DNA from: Pseudobacter sp.
Lineage (GTDB): Bacteria > Bacteroidota > Bacteroidia > Chitinophagales > Chitinophagaceae
Length of the DNA stretch: 64,000 nucleotides
Assembly (NCBI GenBank): GCA_017849455.1
Contig: JAFIGX010000012.1
Location: 50,747-114,746, forward strand
Direction of reading: 5' to 3'
Positions within the stretch are counted from its first letter, which is position 1; each line of letters starts with the position of its first letter. Below, one piece after another: positions 54,726 through 63,984 of the stretch. Below the pieces are notes generated by a model, which was not told where the DNA came from, did no database searches, and worked only from the letters and a program-made list of their open reading frames with translations. Both the position numbers and the translations under genes were made by a program.

Positions 54726-55712
54726 TTATGCATCCTTCGTCAAAGGTATTTCCGCTACGGCTGCAACCGGCTCCACCGATTCATTGAGTTTATGCAGTTC
54801 GAGGATAGTACCGTGGACCGTTTCCTGGTACATGGGAACGAACTTACGGTTAGACCTGATCTCGCGGAATGTATAGGAGGTGCGCTGCTGCACGGTATTC
54901 GAATAAATATCATTGAACCCTTTCACCAATACATATACTTCTACATCGGCTGCTTCCAGGTCTTCCTGCGTGAGCCCTATCAGCGGGCTTTTATCATCGA
55001 TCGGGTGAACCACGGTCCAGTTCATCGGCAGGCTCTCGATCTTGCTCCTTTCCAGGTTCAAAGAATAATATTTGTAGGTTGGAATACCATTCTCCTGCAC
55101 CATCATGGCAAGATTCACCATCACCGTTACATCGGTGAGCGAGTGATGGTCTTTATAGCAGACGAACCGGAACATCAGTGCATTACCATCCCGGTAAGGC
55201 GCAATGATAGCATGGTCGCTGAAATTGAGGTGTGCCCTCGGCCTGGCAAATCTTCCATACATGAGACCGGTGACAAGGGCGAATGACAAAAATCCACTCA
55301 TGGCTTCAATGGCCGAGATCATATTGGCCCCATCGCCAACAGGGTTCACTCTTCCATAGCCAACGGTGGTAAATGTTTCCGTACTGAAGAAATACATTTC
55401 CTTGAATATTCCCCATCTCGAATGGGAGAGCATGCCGGTGAACTGGCCGGGCCCCATTAACCAGTAAATGCCTGTATACAATAAATTCACACCCAGGAAA
55501 AATACCAGGATGAGGCTGATGAATTTCCATAAAGGGAGATTGATCATTGTATAATATAGGCTGAACCTGTTCCAGAAAGGAGTACCTTGCTTGCGTAGGT
55601 TGAAAGTCCCGTCGCGGTTGATGAATCTTGCCCCGTTGACCACACCTGTTGTACTGAAACCGGTATCGTTATTCAGTGTGGAATGAGGGTTAAGTCGCCT
55701 CAATACTGCCAT
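54726..55712 (-). CDS. Inward-rectifier potassium channel (KirBac type)
   Basis: A 328-residue protein with two membrane helices (about residues 60-85 and 130-155), the selectivity filter TVGYGR between them preceded by the pore helix ETFTT, and a large cytoplasmic immunoglobulin-like domain (about 160-310) beginning RPRAHLNFSDHAIIAPY, typical of Kir channels. The N-terminal slide helix region (FNRFSLYYTMINLPLWKF) is present. It conducts K+ as a tetramer. The gene ends at the terminator shared with the amylase gene. It lies 21 bp downstream of the GluQ-type gene and may be cotranscribed with it. Confidence 0.93.
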   Translation of the reverse strand: MAVLRRLNPHSTLNNDTGFSTTGVVNGARFINRDGTFNLRKQGTPFWNRFSLYYTMINLPLWKFISLILVFFLGVNLLYTGIYWLMGPGQFTGMLSHSRWGIFKEMYFFSTETFTTVGYGRVNPVGDGANMISAIEAMSGFLSFALVTGLMYGRFARPRAHLNFSDHAIIAPYRDGNALMFRFVCYKDHHSLTDVTVMVNLAMMVQENGIPTYKYYSLNLERSKIESLPMNWTVVHPIDDKSPLIGLTQEDLEAADVEVYVLVKGFNDIYSNTVQQRTSYTFREIRSNRKFVPMYQETVHGTILELHKLNESVEPVAAVAEIPLTKDA

Positions 55713-55733
55713 AAAAATAGATTTACAGCAAAT

Positions 55734-56657
55734 CTAACGACTGTTTTTTTCATTCCGTTCATCTCCCTTTGCCAGTATCTGACGGGCAAGCTGCTGCCAG
55801 TTGTTCACCGTTTCCCGGATGCCCAGCATACCGGCCAGGAGGGAATAAATATCAGCGGCGCTTTTGCCTTGTTTGCGCAGGTATTGAATGGAAGTAGCGC
55901 CGGCAGACTTGGACAGTTTCATTCCATCCTTACCGGTGAGCAGTTCATGATGATGAAAACATATCCCCTGGAACGCTTTCGATTGTAACCTGTCCGCCAG
56001 GTAATGCTGGGCAAGTGTTGAAGGCCACAGGTCTGTTCCCCGCACGATGAGATCGATCCCGAAATGCAGGTCATCAATGACCGATGTGAGCTGGTAAGAT
56101 GGGTAGTCATCCTTTTTTCTTACGATAAAATATTGCATGGATGCCGGCAATTCAGCAGTGATGCGGTTTCCATCATCCGTTCGTATCGAAAGCTCCCCTG
56201 CATCATCTGTGCGAAGCCGCCAGTTCACCTGTTCTGTATGCAGTGGAATATTCTTATGCAGGCAGGTGCCCGGGTAGCTGCCATTAAGCCCCTGCTGTTG
56301 CAATTGCGAACGGCTGCAGGTGCACGCGAATAACGCTTCTTGTTCTCTCAGGACTTTCAAAGCCTGGCGATAGAGTGGCAGGCGATGCACCTGCGAAAAT
56401 TCCTGTTCGAACTCCCGGAGATTGCGCGGGCCTTCCTGCCAGGGTATCTCCATGAATTCGAGCGTATCGAAAATGTCCTGTATATATTGGAGATGGCTCC
56501 TTTCCTGGTCGAGGTCATCGATACGCAGTAGGATCGATGCACCTGTTGCTGCCGCCCTGCCTGCCGTGATCACAAAAGAAAGCAGGTTGCCCAGATGCAA
56601 GAAACCACTGGGTGTTGGAGCAATACGCGTTCTGTTGAAACGGGAGACCCTTTCCAT
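55734..56657 (-). CDS. gluQ: Glutamyl-Q tRNA(Asp) synthetase
   Basis: A 307-residue protein that resembles only the catalytic half of glutamyl-tRNA synthetase. It has the HIGH-like PSGFLHLGN near the N-terminus, the IDDLDQERS segment, a zinc site with cysteines in FACTCSRSQ and YPGTCLH, and a KMSKS-like GMKLSKS. The anticodon-binding domain is missing, as in GluQ-RS, which attaches glutamate to the queuosine base at position 34 of tRNA-Asp. The start at 56657 is the first reasonable one, 54 bp from the divergent epimerase-like gene. Confidence 0.92.
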   Translation of the reverse strand: MERVSRFNRTRIAPTPSGFLHLGNLLSFVITAGRAAATGASILLRIDDLDQERSHLQYIQDIFDTLEFMEIPWQEGPRNLREFEQEFSQVHRLPLYRQALKVLREQEALFACTCSRSQLQQQGLNGSYPGTCLHKNIPLHTEQVNWRLRTDDAGELSIRTDDGNRITAELPASMQYFIVRKKDDYPSYQLTSVIDDLHFGIDLIVRGTDLWPSTLAQHYLADRLQSKAFQGICFHHHELLTGKDGMKLSKSAGATSIQYLRKQGKSAADIYSLLAGMLGIRETVNNWQQLARQILAKGDERNEKNSR

Positions 56658-56711
56658 CTGGCTGTAATAATACGGCCATTTTGCCTAACTTACATTTTCT
56701 TCTTCAAAACT

Positions 56712-57386
56712 ATGAGCAGTCCCATTAAAGTCATTATTACCGGAGCCACCGGCATGGTGGGCGAAGGTGTTTTGCATGTATGCCTCGAAAGGCCTGATGT
56801 GGAATCCATACTGGTGATCAACCGCAAGCCTTGCGGTGTACAACACCCAAAGCTCCGGGAGATCATTCGCGGTGACTTCTACGATCTGCGCCCAATCGAA
56901 GGACAACTCAAAGGATACGATGCCTGTTTTTTCTGCCTGGGCATTTCATCCATAGGCATCAGTGCCGAAGAATATTTCAAAATTACCTATACGCTGACGA
57001 TGCAGATGGGCGAAACACTGAGCCGGCAGAACGCAGGCATGACCTTCTGCTATATCTCCGGGGCCGGAACGGACAGCAGCGAAAAAGGGAGAAGCCGCTG
57101 GGCACGGGTGAAAGGCAAAACGGAAAATGATCTCATGAAGCTCCCTTTCAGGCAGGTCTTTGCCCTGAGACCAGGTTTCATCAAACCCATCCCTGGACTA
57201 CAACATATCCATTCCTTTTATAAATATATCAATTGGATGTTCCCCCTGGGACGAAAGATCTACCCCAAAGGTTTCTGCACTCTTTCAGAATTGGCCAGGG
57301 CCATGATTTTTATCAGCAGAGAAGGTTATCCCACAAAAATACTGGAAGGTAAAGATATCATAAAAGCGGCTGCACATTTACGTTAG
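56712..57386 (+). CDS. NAD(P)-binding epimerase-like protein
   Basis: A 224-residue Rossmann-fold protein with the dinucleotide-binding start VIITGATGMVGEGV, followed by VLHVCLERPDVESILVINRK and a short-chain-like segment YDACFFCLGIS. It has the pattern of the NmrA/atypical SDR group, with no catalytic YxxxK that I can place with certainty. The start at 56712 is chosen because it begins just before the GxxGxxG motif; the open frame to 56595 would overlap the divergent gene's coding sequence. The substrate is unknown. Confidence 0.88.
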   Translation: MSSPIKVIITGATGMVGEGVLHVCLERPDVESILVINRKPCGVQHPKLREIIRGDFYDLRPIEGQLKGYDACFFCLGISSIGISAEEYFKITYTLTMQMGETLSRQNAGMTFCYISGAGTDSSEKGRSRWARVKGKTENDLMKLPFRQVFALRPGFIKPIPGLQHIHSFYKYINWMFPLGRKIYPKGFCTLSELARAMIFISREGYPTKILEGKDIIKAAAHLR

Positions 57387-57452
57387 CATTCAGGATCGGC
57401 TACACGATCATCCCGTTTAGAATGCTTTCAGTCGAATGGGGCGAAAACCCGA

Positions 57453-58868
57453 TCAATCTTTGTGGACCCTGAACCTGAAAGTCTGGAATATCAGCCTATT
57501 TCTTTTATCAGCGATCGCTTTATTGTAATAATCTTCATAAAATGATTTGGTCATGAGATCGACCTGGTAATAATATTTTCCGTAATTGATCGCATTCTTG
57601 CTTAGTTTGCTGACGAATACCTGCTCAAAATCAATGGGCGAATAATTGTTGAGCACGGCATTGCTTACCTTTTTGTTGTTGATCCATATACCGTATTGCG
57701 CGGCATTCTTCCAGGCATTCAACTGGCTTTCAGTTGGAACGACCTTTGGCAGCGGCGGTATGGGCGGCATAAAGGCTACTGTTTGTTTCGACTGTTGCTC
57801 CCTGCTCATTTGTTTGAAGATCGTTTCAAGGCGGTCACGGTCGGCGTCTGTAATGGTTTGCAGGAAATGGGCACGCCATTTCTTGTCATCACTGCGGTAC
57901 TTGTTGATGATACTTTCATATTCTCCCATCAATTGAGATGAAGCGCCTTCCACAGTAGAGGGCATCTGTTGCTTTGGCAATACTTTGGGAGTTTCCTGGG
58001 CAGCCAGCCTGGTACTGAAAACAAATCCACCAGCCAATAATAAGGATATGGCCGCGGCCTGCTTGCAGAAGGCCATGCCTGAAGATGTTTTTCTGGTCAT
58101 CATCAGTAATCGTTTTTTAGTGTTGAAATAATTGAATGGGCTCGATAATATGGCTTGAACAGGTACACTCGCTTTGGTGATCAATAGTTGCTGGTAGTAT
58201 CCTGTATTGGTGAACTCCCTGATGACAGATGCATCGGCGAGGAATTCATGATTAAGCTTGACAGACCTGCAGTACAGGTAAAGAAATGGATTGAACCAGG
58301 AAAAGGTTATCAGCAATTCCAGGAACAGGACATCGATAGAATGCCACTGCCGCACATGGGCCAGTTCATGATAAAGTATCTCTTTCTCGATCTTCCCGCT
58401 TTCCATCTCTTCCTTGTCAAGAAAAATATAACGGAGGAAACTATATGGTACACTGTTATGCTGGCCATAGACCAGCCTCGCCCCCTGCCAGGATTCCCGG
58501 TGGCTTTTCCTGATATGGAGCGTGAGCATCAGCAGGTTCCTGGTAAGCCGGACCAGGAATAATGCCGTTACTGCCAGATAGATGGTCCATGCAGCTATGG
58601 GCAATAGGTTTTCGTGAGAGGCCGCCGGCGCCCCGCTCATCACTATACCGGACGGTGGAGGCGTGGATGCAACCTGCATCAATTCCATGATGGGCAGACT
58701 GATCATTTCCGACCTTACCATGATCAATGGAGCAAGCATCGATACGACCAGGCTGCCTAACAGGTAGGCCCTGTTGAATCGCAGCATTTTTTCCTGTTGC
58801 AAAAAAAGCAGGTAGGCCACATACAGGAGGCCGGAACAAAGAAAGGTCTTGATGATATAGGCCATCAT
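57453..58868 (-). CDS. M56 (BlaR1/MecR1-type) membrane peptidase
   Basis: A 471-residue membrane protein with helices in the first 120 residues and near 270, and the zinc motif HELAH (His167 to His171) in a cytoplasmic-side loop, with the nearby third ligand expected in the LNHEFLADASVI segment. The extracytoplasmic C-terminal half (about 300-471) is not a penicillin-binding sensor domain; I do not recognise it. BlaR1-type proteins cleave their repressor after sensing a signal. The start overlaps the stop of the BlaI gene by 4 bp, an ATGA coupling, so the pair works together. The inducing signal is unknown and need not be a beta-lactam. Confidence 0.92.
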   Translation of the reverse strand: MMAYIIKTFLCSGLLYVAYLLFLQQEKMLRFNRAYLLGSLVVSMLAPLIMVRSEMISLPIMELMQVASTPPPSGIVMSGAPAASHENLLPIAAWTIYLAVTALFLVRLTRNLLMLTLHIRKSHRESWQGARLVYGQHNSVPYSFLRYIFLDKEEMESGKIEKEILYHELAHVRQWHSIDVLFLELLITFSWFNPFLYLYCRSVKLNHEFLADASVIREFTNTGYYQQLLITKASVPVQAILSSPFNYFNTKKRLLMMTRKTSSGMAFCKQAAAISLLLAGGFVFSTRLAAQETPKVLPKQQMPSTVEGASSQLMGEYESIINKYRSDDKKWRAHFLQTITDADRDRLETIFKQMSREQQSKQTVAFMPPIPPLPKVVPTESQLNAWKNAAQYGIWINNKKVSNAVLNNYSPIDFEQVFVSKLSKNAINYGKYYYQVDLMTKSFYEDYYNKAIADKRNRLIFQTFRFRVHKD

Positions 58869-59239
58869 TTTTTCTTCTTTTTGATTTCCTGGTCAATGAT
58901 CTCTTTGAGGTCTTCCAGCTCTGCTGCCGTCATATTACTGTTGGAAGTAAAGAAGGAGGCGAACTGCAGGGTTGAATTGCCGAAAAAATTCCGGATGATC
59001 CCTTTCATCTGTTTCGAGAAGTAATCGGCCTTTTTTACAAGCGGATAGTACTGCCTCGAATTGCCGAATATGGTATAGCCCACAAAACCTTTGTCCTGCA
59101 TACGTTTCAGCAGGGTGGCAATGGTAGTGGTGGCAGGCTTCGGATCAGGGAAGGCATCTACCAGGTCTTTCAGGAAGACTTTTTCCTGTTGCCAGATCAG
59201 CTCCATCAATTGTTCTTCTGACTTCGATAACGGGATCAT
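58865..59239 (-). CDS. BlaI/MecI family repressor
   Basis: A 124-residue winged-helix repressor: LSKSEEQLMELIWQQEKVFL at the start, the recognition helix region KPATTTIATLLKRMQDKGFV, wing GYTIFGNSRQYYPLV and a dimerising C-terminal helix. BlaI proteins bind TACA/TGTA-type palindromes and are inactivated by cleavage by the partner M56 peptidase, encoded directly downstream. A matching palindrome lies 22 bp before the start, consistent with autorepression. Confidence 0.93.
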   Translation of the reverse strand: MIPLSKSEEQLMELIWQQEKVFLKDLVDAFPDPKPATTTIATLLKRMQDKGFVGYTIFGNSRQYYPLVKKADYFSKQMKGIIRNFFGNSTLQFASFFTSNSNMTAAELEDLKEIIDQEIKKKKK

Positions 59240-59260
59240 TCTACATTTTGTTATTTAACT

Positions 59261-59272
59261 CTACAAATGTAG
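59261..59272. promoter_or_regulatory. BlaI-type operator
   Basis: CTACAAATGTAG is an inverted repeat with CTACA / TGTAG half-sites of the TACA/TGTA kind bound by BlaI/MecI proteins. It lies 22 bp before the repressor's start codon. A further half-site, CTACATTTTG, stands at 59241-59250, directly ahead of the ATG. Confidence 0.65.
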
Positions 59273-59309
59273 AATATATTATTGAACCAGCCAATTTTTT
59301 TTGGATAAG

Positions 59310-59798
59310 CTATTTCACGAGGCAGGCTGCCAATACCAGCACGAGCGCCAATACTGCTGCCAGCGTGCGGACGGTATGCAGTCTGTTCCAGGGTTTTTCG
59401 AAGATCATTCGCAGATGGTTCAGCTCTACAGGGCTCATGGACGAGAGCCTGGCCCTGTCCAATTCATTGTTGAGTGGTACATTCCCGAAGATCGTGACGG
59501 CGAAAGCACCGATGGCATATACCAATGTCGCCACCAGTAAAAGTATGAACCGGCCCGGTTCCGTTTCCTTGTAATGCAGGATGGTGCTCAATGGCAACAA
59601 TACAAGGGTGCCCATAAAGCTAAGGAAGAACAATGGGTTCAATATCTCCCGGTTGATGGATTGCATGGCCGCCAGGTAGTCGGCATCCGTGAGCTTCGAC
59701 AATCCGCGGTTCACCGAACAGGAGTAGGCATAGAACAATCCGGCGATCAGCGCCGTGACAGTGGCAGAGGCCAGCAGCAGGAGGTTGGAAATATTCAT
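59310..59798 (-). CDS. DUF1772 family membrane protein
   Basis: A 162-residue protein with four membrane helices (ISNLLLLASATVTALIAGLF, LNPLFFLSFMGTLVLLPLST, FILLLVATLVYAIGAFAVTI, TLAALALVLVLAACLV-like end) and the DUF1772 pattern around FYAYSCSVNRGL and VPLNNELDRA. The start at 59798 begins directly at the first helix; upstream in-frame residues would be poorly supported. The family is related to anthrone oxygenases by name only; no activity is known for the bacterial versions. It lies just upstream of the BlaI operator, in the same direction, and could be read through into it. Confidence 0.85.
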   Translation of the reverse strand: MNISNLLLLASATVTALIAGLFYAYSCSVNRGLSKLTDADYLAAMQSINREILNPLFFLSFMGTLVLLPLSTILHYKETEPGRFILLLVATLVYAIGAFAVTIFGNVPLNNELDRARLSSMSPVELNHLRMIFEKPWNRLHTVRTLAAVLALVLVLAACLVK

Positions 59799-59998
59799 AT
59801 AAAAAGTTTTTGGACTAGTTTTGTTCATCAAAATTAAATGCACCGTAATCTTCAAAATAGAACGAAACCGACAGCCAATCCAACACTTATTCACTCACTG
59901 GCCAGTCGGACTGCGGCGCTTCCGTCCATTAACGGTGAACTGTAAGTATTTGCCATTATATTCGTGTCTTATTATTTACAAAGACATAAACGGGTATA

Positions 59999-61417
59999 AT
60001 GGAAAGAAGATCATTCATCCTGCAAACAGGCCTGGCTGGCGCCGGTCTATTGCTCCATCCCAATAATATCTTTTCCAACCAGGCTGAATTCCCGGTGGTA
60101 AGAACACCTTTGGCTTCCAGGAAATTCAGCAGCGAAGCCGTTGAAAAGGCCATCACCACTTTCAAGGCAGGTGTTCGCAACAGGGAACTGGCCTGGTTGT
60201 TCGAGAATTGTTTTCCCAATACGCTCGACACTACGGTGGATGTGGAGACCGTGAATGGCCGGCCCGACACTTATGTGATCACCGGCGATATCGATGCCAT
60301 GTGGCTGCGCGACAGTTCCGCACAGGTATGGCCCTATCTCGCTTTCATCGGGGAAGATAAGCCACTGCGAAACCTCGTGGCCGGTGTGATCAACCGACAG
60401 GTCTCCAACATACTCTACGATCCATATGCCAACGCATTCTATAAAGACCGCAACAAGACAGGCGAATGGAAGGATGATCTTACTGTCATGAAGCCCGGTA
60501 TCCATGAACGGAAATGGGAGATCGATTCCCTCTGCTACCCTATCCGTCTTTCCTGGCATTACTGGAAGAAGACAGGCGATACACAACCATTCGATGGCAA
60601 CTGGAAACAGGCCATGGCCCTGGTGCTCGCCACCTTCCGGGAACAGCAACGCAAAAACGGACATGGCCCCTACAAATTTGAACGGCGCACCTCATGGGCC
60701 ACCGATGGCGTACCGATCGGCGGTTATGGATATCCGGTAGCCGGCAATGGACTGATCTGCTCCGTCTTCAGACCCAGTGATGACGCCACGCTCTTCCTTT
60801 ATCTCATTCCCGCCAATTTTTTTGCAGTGATCAGCCTGCAGCAGGCGGCAGAAATGCTCAGGGCCATTCATCATGATACCACCCTGGCCGCGGATTGTGA
60901 GGCGTTGGCCAAAGAAGTGGCAGCAGCCCTGCAGCAACATGCCATTGTGCAGCATCCGTCCTTCGGGAAAGTCTATGCTTATGAAGTGAACGGCCTCGGC
61001 AGTCACAACCTGATGGACGATGCCAATGTGCCCAGCCTGCTCTCCCTGCCTTACCTGGGCGCCATCACAACCAGTGATCCTATTTACCAGAACACCCGGC
61101 GGCTATTGCTGAGCAGGAACAATCCTTTCTTCTTCAAAGGAAAAGCAGCGGAGGGTATCGGCGGCCCGCATGCAGGCATCGATATGATCTGGCCGATGAG
61201 TATCATCATGCGCGGACTTACCAGCACCAACGATGACGAGATCGCGCGCTGCATAAAAATGCTGCAGGCTACCCACGCCAATACCGGGTTCATCCATGAA
61301 GCATTTCATAAGGACGACCCGACCAGGTTCACCCGCAAATGGTTTGCCTGGGCCAATACCCTATTCGGGGAATTCTTATGGAAAGTTTTTACCAGGAAGC
61401 CGCAACTGCTGGAGTAA
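59999..61417 (+). CDS. GH125 exo-alpha-1,6-mannosidase-type glycoside hydrolase
   Basis: A 472-residue protein matching GH125 (formerly DUF1237): ELAWLFENCFPNTLDTTVD, TGDIDAMWLRDSSAQVWPYL, KWEIDSLCYPIRLSWHYWK, DDANVPSLLSLPYLG and the late GIGGPHAGIDMIWPMSI. The (alpha/alpha)6 fold enzymes of this family remove terminal alpha-1,6-mannose without metal ions. The N-terminus (ERRSFILQTGLAGAGLLLHP) has twin arginines followed by a hydrophobic stretch and may be a Tat signal. The enzyme should act in the periplasm on mannan or high-mannose N-glycan fragments. No GH92 or SusCD genes are adjacent. Confidence 0.93.
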   Translation: MERRSFILQTGLAGAGLLLHPNNIFSNQAEFPVVRTPLASRKFSSEAVEKAITTFKAGVRNRELAWLFENCFPNTLDTTVDVETVNGRPDTYVITGDIDAMWLRDSSAQVWPYLAFIGEDKPLRNLVAGVINRQVSNILYDPYANAFYKDRNKTGEWKDDLTVMKPGIHERKWEIDSLCYPIRLSWHYWKKTGDTQPFDGNWKQAMALVLATFREQQRKNGHGPYKFERRTSWATDGVPIGGYGYPVAGNGLICSVFRPSDDATLFLYLIPANFFAVISLQQAAEMLRAIHHDTTLAADCEALAKEVAAALQQHAIVQHPSFGKVYAYEVNGLGSHNLMDDANVPSLLSLPYLGAITTSDPIYQNTRRLLLSRNNPFFFKGKAAEGIGGPHAGIDMIWPMSIIMRGLTSTNDDEIARCIKMLQATHANTGFIHEAFHKDDPTRFTRKWFAWANTLFGEFLWKVFTRKPQLLE

Positions 61418-61462
61418 TTTAAGGTTGAAAAGTTGACAACTCCCCCTCCATCTCCCTAACTA

Positions 61463-61499
61463 CTTTTTCCCGATCGGGTAAACCTTTTTCCCGATCGGG
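61463..61499. promoter_or_regulatory. Twin palindromic repeats upstream of the siderophore-type receptor
   Basis: CTTTTTCCCGATCGGG occurs twice (61463-61478 and 61484-61499), each holding the perfect palindrome CCCGATCGGG. The repeats are 21 bp apart, two turns of the helix. They lie 53-89 bp before the receptor start. Such symmetry and phasing suggest cooperative binding of a regulator, but no known consensus comes to mind; it does not look like a Fur box, which is AT-rich. Confidence 0.6.
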
Positions 61500-61551
61500 C
61501 ACATGTAAAATGCTGGAACAGAGTTCCTTTGCACCCACATTTTAAGGTGTT

Positions 61552-63984
61552 ATGAAATATATCTATACGTTCCTCTTTGCATGTATTATCCTGGTCAATT
61601 CCCTTTCCGCCCAGACCAATGCTGTGAATAATATTTCGATCGGTACCGACAACGATGAACCGGCAGGCATTGTAAAGGGAAAGATCATGACCACTGATGG
61701 CAAACCCGCTGCTTTTGTAAATGTTTCCCTGAAGGAGATCAATAAAGCTACCATTTCAACGGAAGACGGTCTCTTCATCCTGCACCATATAAAACCTGGC
61801 ACTTATATTCTCGTCGTTTCCCATACAGGGCTGGTGACACAGGAAAAATCCATTACCGTTAGCGCCGACCAGACGCTGGAGGTCGTATTTACACTGAAAG
61901 AAGATTCGAAACAACTGGATGCCGTGATCGTGGAAGGCAGGAAAAGCCCGAACGAACGGCCGCTCTCGATCGGTAAAATGCCGATGGCGCCCATCGATCT
62001 GCCCCAAAGCGTAACTGTGGTTGGCCAGGGTATCATCCGCGACCAACAGGCACAGCGCCTCAGCGATGTGATCAAAAATGTCAATGGCGTTTATCTCGGA
62101 ACTACACGCGGCGCTACCCAGGAAGCCTTCTATGCCCGTGGATATAGCTTCTCCAGCACCAATATGTTCAAGAATGGAGCCCGGGTGAACAGCGGTACAT
62201 TTCCTGAAATGAGCGGCCTGGAGAGAGTGGAAATATTGAAAGGCAGTGCAGCCATCCTTTACGGGAATGTAGCCCCTGGCGGTATTTTGAACATGGTGAC
62301 CAAACAACCCAAATTCAATTTTGGCGGAGAAGTGAGCATGCGCTTCGGCAGCTACGACCTTTATAAACCTGCATTCGATATTTATGGGCCCATCAGCTCC
62401 AAACTGGCCTACCGGCTGAACGGTACTTATGAGAAGGCCAACAGTTATCGTGACCAGGTACATTCCACCCGTTACTATGTAAATCCTTCTTTCCTCTACA
62501 GACTGGGCAAGAATACCGAGCTCGTACTGGAAGGAGATTATCTCTATCATAAATTCACACCTGATTTCGGTATCGGTACCCTGGCAGATACGGTCATCCC
62601 GAAAGTGGCCCGCGGCGCATTCTTCGGAACACCCTGGCAATATGCCAAAACGCAGCAGTCATCCGCCACTGCTACGGTAAGGCATCGTTTCAGCGATAGC
62701 TGGAACCTGAACGGTTCTGTTTCCTACTCGCAATACGACCGGGATTATTATTCCATCGAAAGGATACAGGCCAAGCTGAATGGCGATTGGAACAGGCCGC
62801 TGAATAAATTGAAGAACCAGGAAAAATATTATGTAGCCCAGGTATTCCTCAATGGGCATGTGAAGACAGGTGTCCTTGAACACAATATATTGACGGGGGT
62901 AGATGCAGACAGGTCTGTAACCACCAATACCAACTTCAACAATCCTACTGCGTATGATGTGATCAATATCCTCGATCCAACCAAATACAAACCCCGTACT
63001 GATATGCCTGTAGCTGATAACAAGACCTCGGTGGCAGAAACGCCTGTTAACCGCTTCGGCGCTTATGTGCAGGACCTTATTTCATTAGGTGAACACTGGA
63101 AATTGTTGGCCGGCATCCGCTGGTCGATCCAGGAAGCTCCACCTGCTACGACGACGACTTACAAATCTCCCGCCAACGATGTGGTCAAAAGTGCCAGGAA
63201 AACCGACAGGGCCTTTTCTCCCCGTGTAGGGTTGGTATATAAACCGCTTCCCAATATGTCGGTCTTTGCCAGCTATGCGAATTCCTTCACCACCAATACC
63301 GGCACAGACATCAATGGTGTGGCCCTCGATCCTTCGATCATCGACCAGTATGAATTGGGCATCAAGAACGATTTCCTGCAAGGGGCACTCTCCGTAAATG
63401 TAACCGGGTATCGCATCATCAATAATAACCTGGCGCAGATCGCTCCGTTCACGGCAGATGGCAGGGAGAACAACAACTCCAATATCAAACAGCTCACAGG
63501 CCAAACAACCAGCGACGGTATTGAAGTGGATATTGCGGCTCATCCAGTCAGCGGACTGAATATCATTGCAGGATACAGCTACAACTATATGCGCTACACC
63601 AAAACCGATATGAGTAAAAAAGGCAATTTCATAGAAGGGGAAAGGTTGGTGAATACGCCGATGCATACTGCCAATGCCAGTGCTTTCTATACGTTCAATG
63701 CAGGCAGGCTGAAAGGATTGAAGTTCGGGGTGAATGGCGTGTATATCGGCGACCGTGTAGGCGGATGGAACAACACGATCGGTCAGACCCAGGTGAACAG
63801 GAAGTTCCCGGTGGCAGGTTTCACCACTGTTGATCTTTCTGCCGGCTATACAATCCGGAATATTTCCTTACTGGCCAAGATCTCGAACCTTACGAATGAG
63901 TACAATTATTATGTACATGAGAACTACAGCATAAATCCTATTGCGCCGCGGCAGTTCATGGCAACGATCGCATACAAATTCTAA
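61552..63984 (+). CDS. TonB-dependent siderophore-type receptor
   Basis: Outer-membrane receptor of 810 residues, complete within the window. Signal peptide about 1-21 (ending NSLSAQ); carboxypeptidase-regulatory-like domain about 37-120 (GKIMTTDGKPAAFVNVSLKE); TonB-box-like region DAVIVEGRKSPNERP; a plug domain with PQSVTVVGQGIIRDQQAQ and GGILNMVTKQPKFNFGGEV; and a 22-strand barrel ending PRQFMATIAYKF with terminal Phe. The signatures match the TIGR01783 siderophore-receptor type rather than SusC. No STN domain is present. It imports ferric siderophores, or possibly another iron or metal chelate. Twin palindromes lie in its promoter region. Confidence 0.93.
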   Translation: MKYIYTFLFACIILVNSLSAQTNAVNNISIGTDNDEPAGIVKGKIMTTDGKPAAFVNVSLKEINKATISTEDGLFILHHIKPGTYILVVSHTGLVTQEKSITVSADQTLEVVFTLKEDSKQLDAVIVEGRKSPNERPLSIGKMPMAPIDLPQSVTVVGQGIIRDQQAQRLSDVIKNVNGVYLGTTRGATQEAFYARGYSFSSTNMFKNGARVNSGTFPEMSGLERVEILKGSAAILYGNVAPGGILNMVTKQPKFNFGGEVSMRFGSYDLYKPAFDIYGPISSKLAYRLNGTYEKANSYRDQVHSTRYYVNPSFLYRLGKNTELVLEGDYLYHKFTPDFGIGTLADTVIPKVARGAFFGTPWQYAKTQQSSATATVRHRFSDSWNLNGSVSYSQYDRDYYSIERIQAKLNGDWNRPLNKLKNQEKYYVAQVFLNGHVKTGVLEHNILTGVDADRSVTTNTNFNNPTAYDVINILDPTKYKPRTDMPVADNKTSVAETPVNRFGAYVQDLISLGEHWKLLAGIRWSIQEAPPATTTTYKSPANDVVKSARKTDRAFSPRVGLVYKPLPNMSVFASYANSFTTNTGTDINGVALDPSIIDQYELGIKNDFLQGALSVNVTGYRIINNNLAQIAPFTADGRENNNSNIKQLTGQTTSDGIEVDIAAHPVSGLNIIAGYSYNYMRYTKTDMSKKGNFIEGERLVNTPMHTANASAFYTFNAGRLKGLKFGVNGVYIGDRVGGWNNTIGQTQVNRKFPVAGFTTVDLSAGYTIRNISLLAKISNLTNEYNYYVHENYSINPIAPRQFMATIAYKF

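Noticed and set aside
57453..59239. Calling the M56/BlaI pair a beta-lactam resistance system
   Set aside because: No penicillin-binding domain in the M56 protein and no beta-lactamase nearby; such pairs are common in Bacteroidota with other roles.
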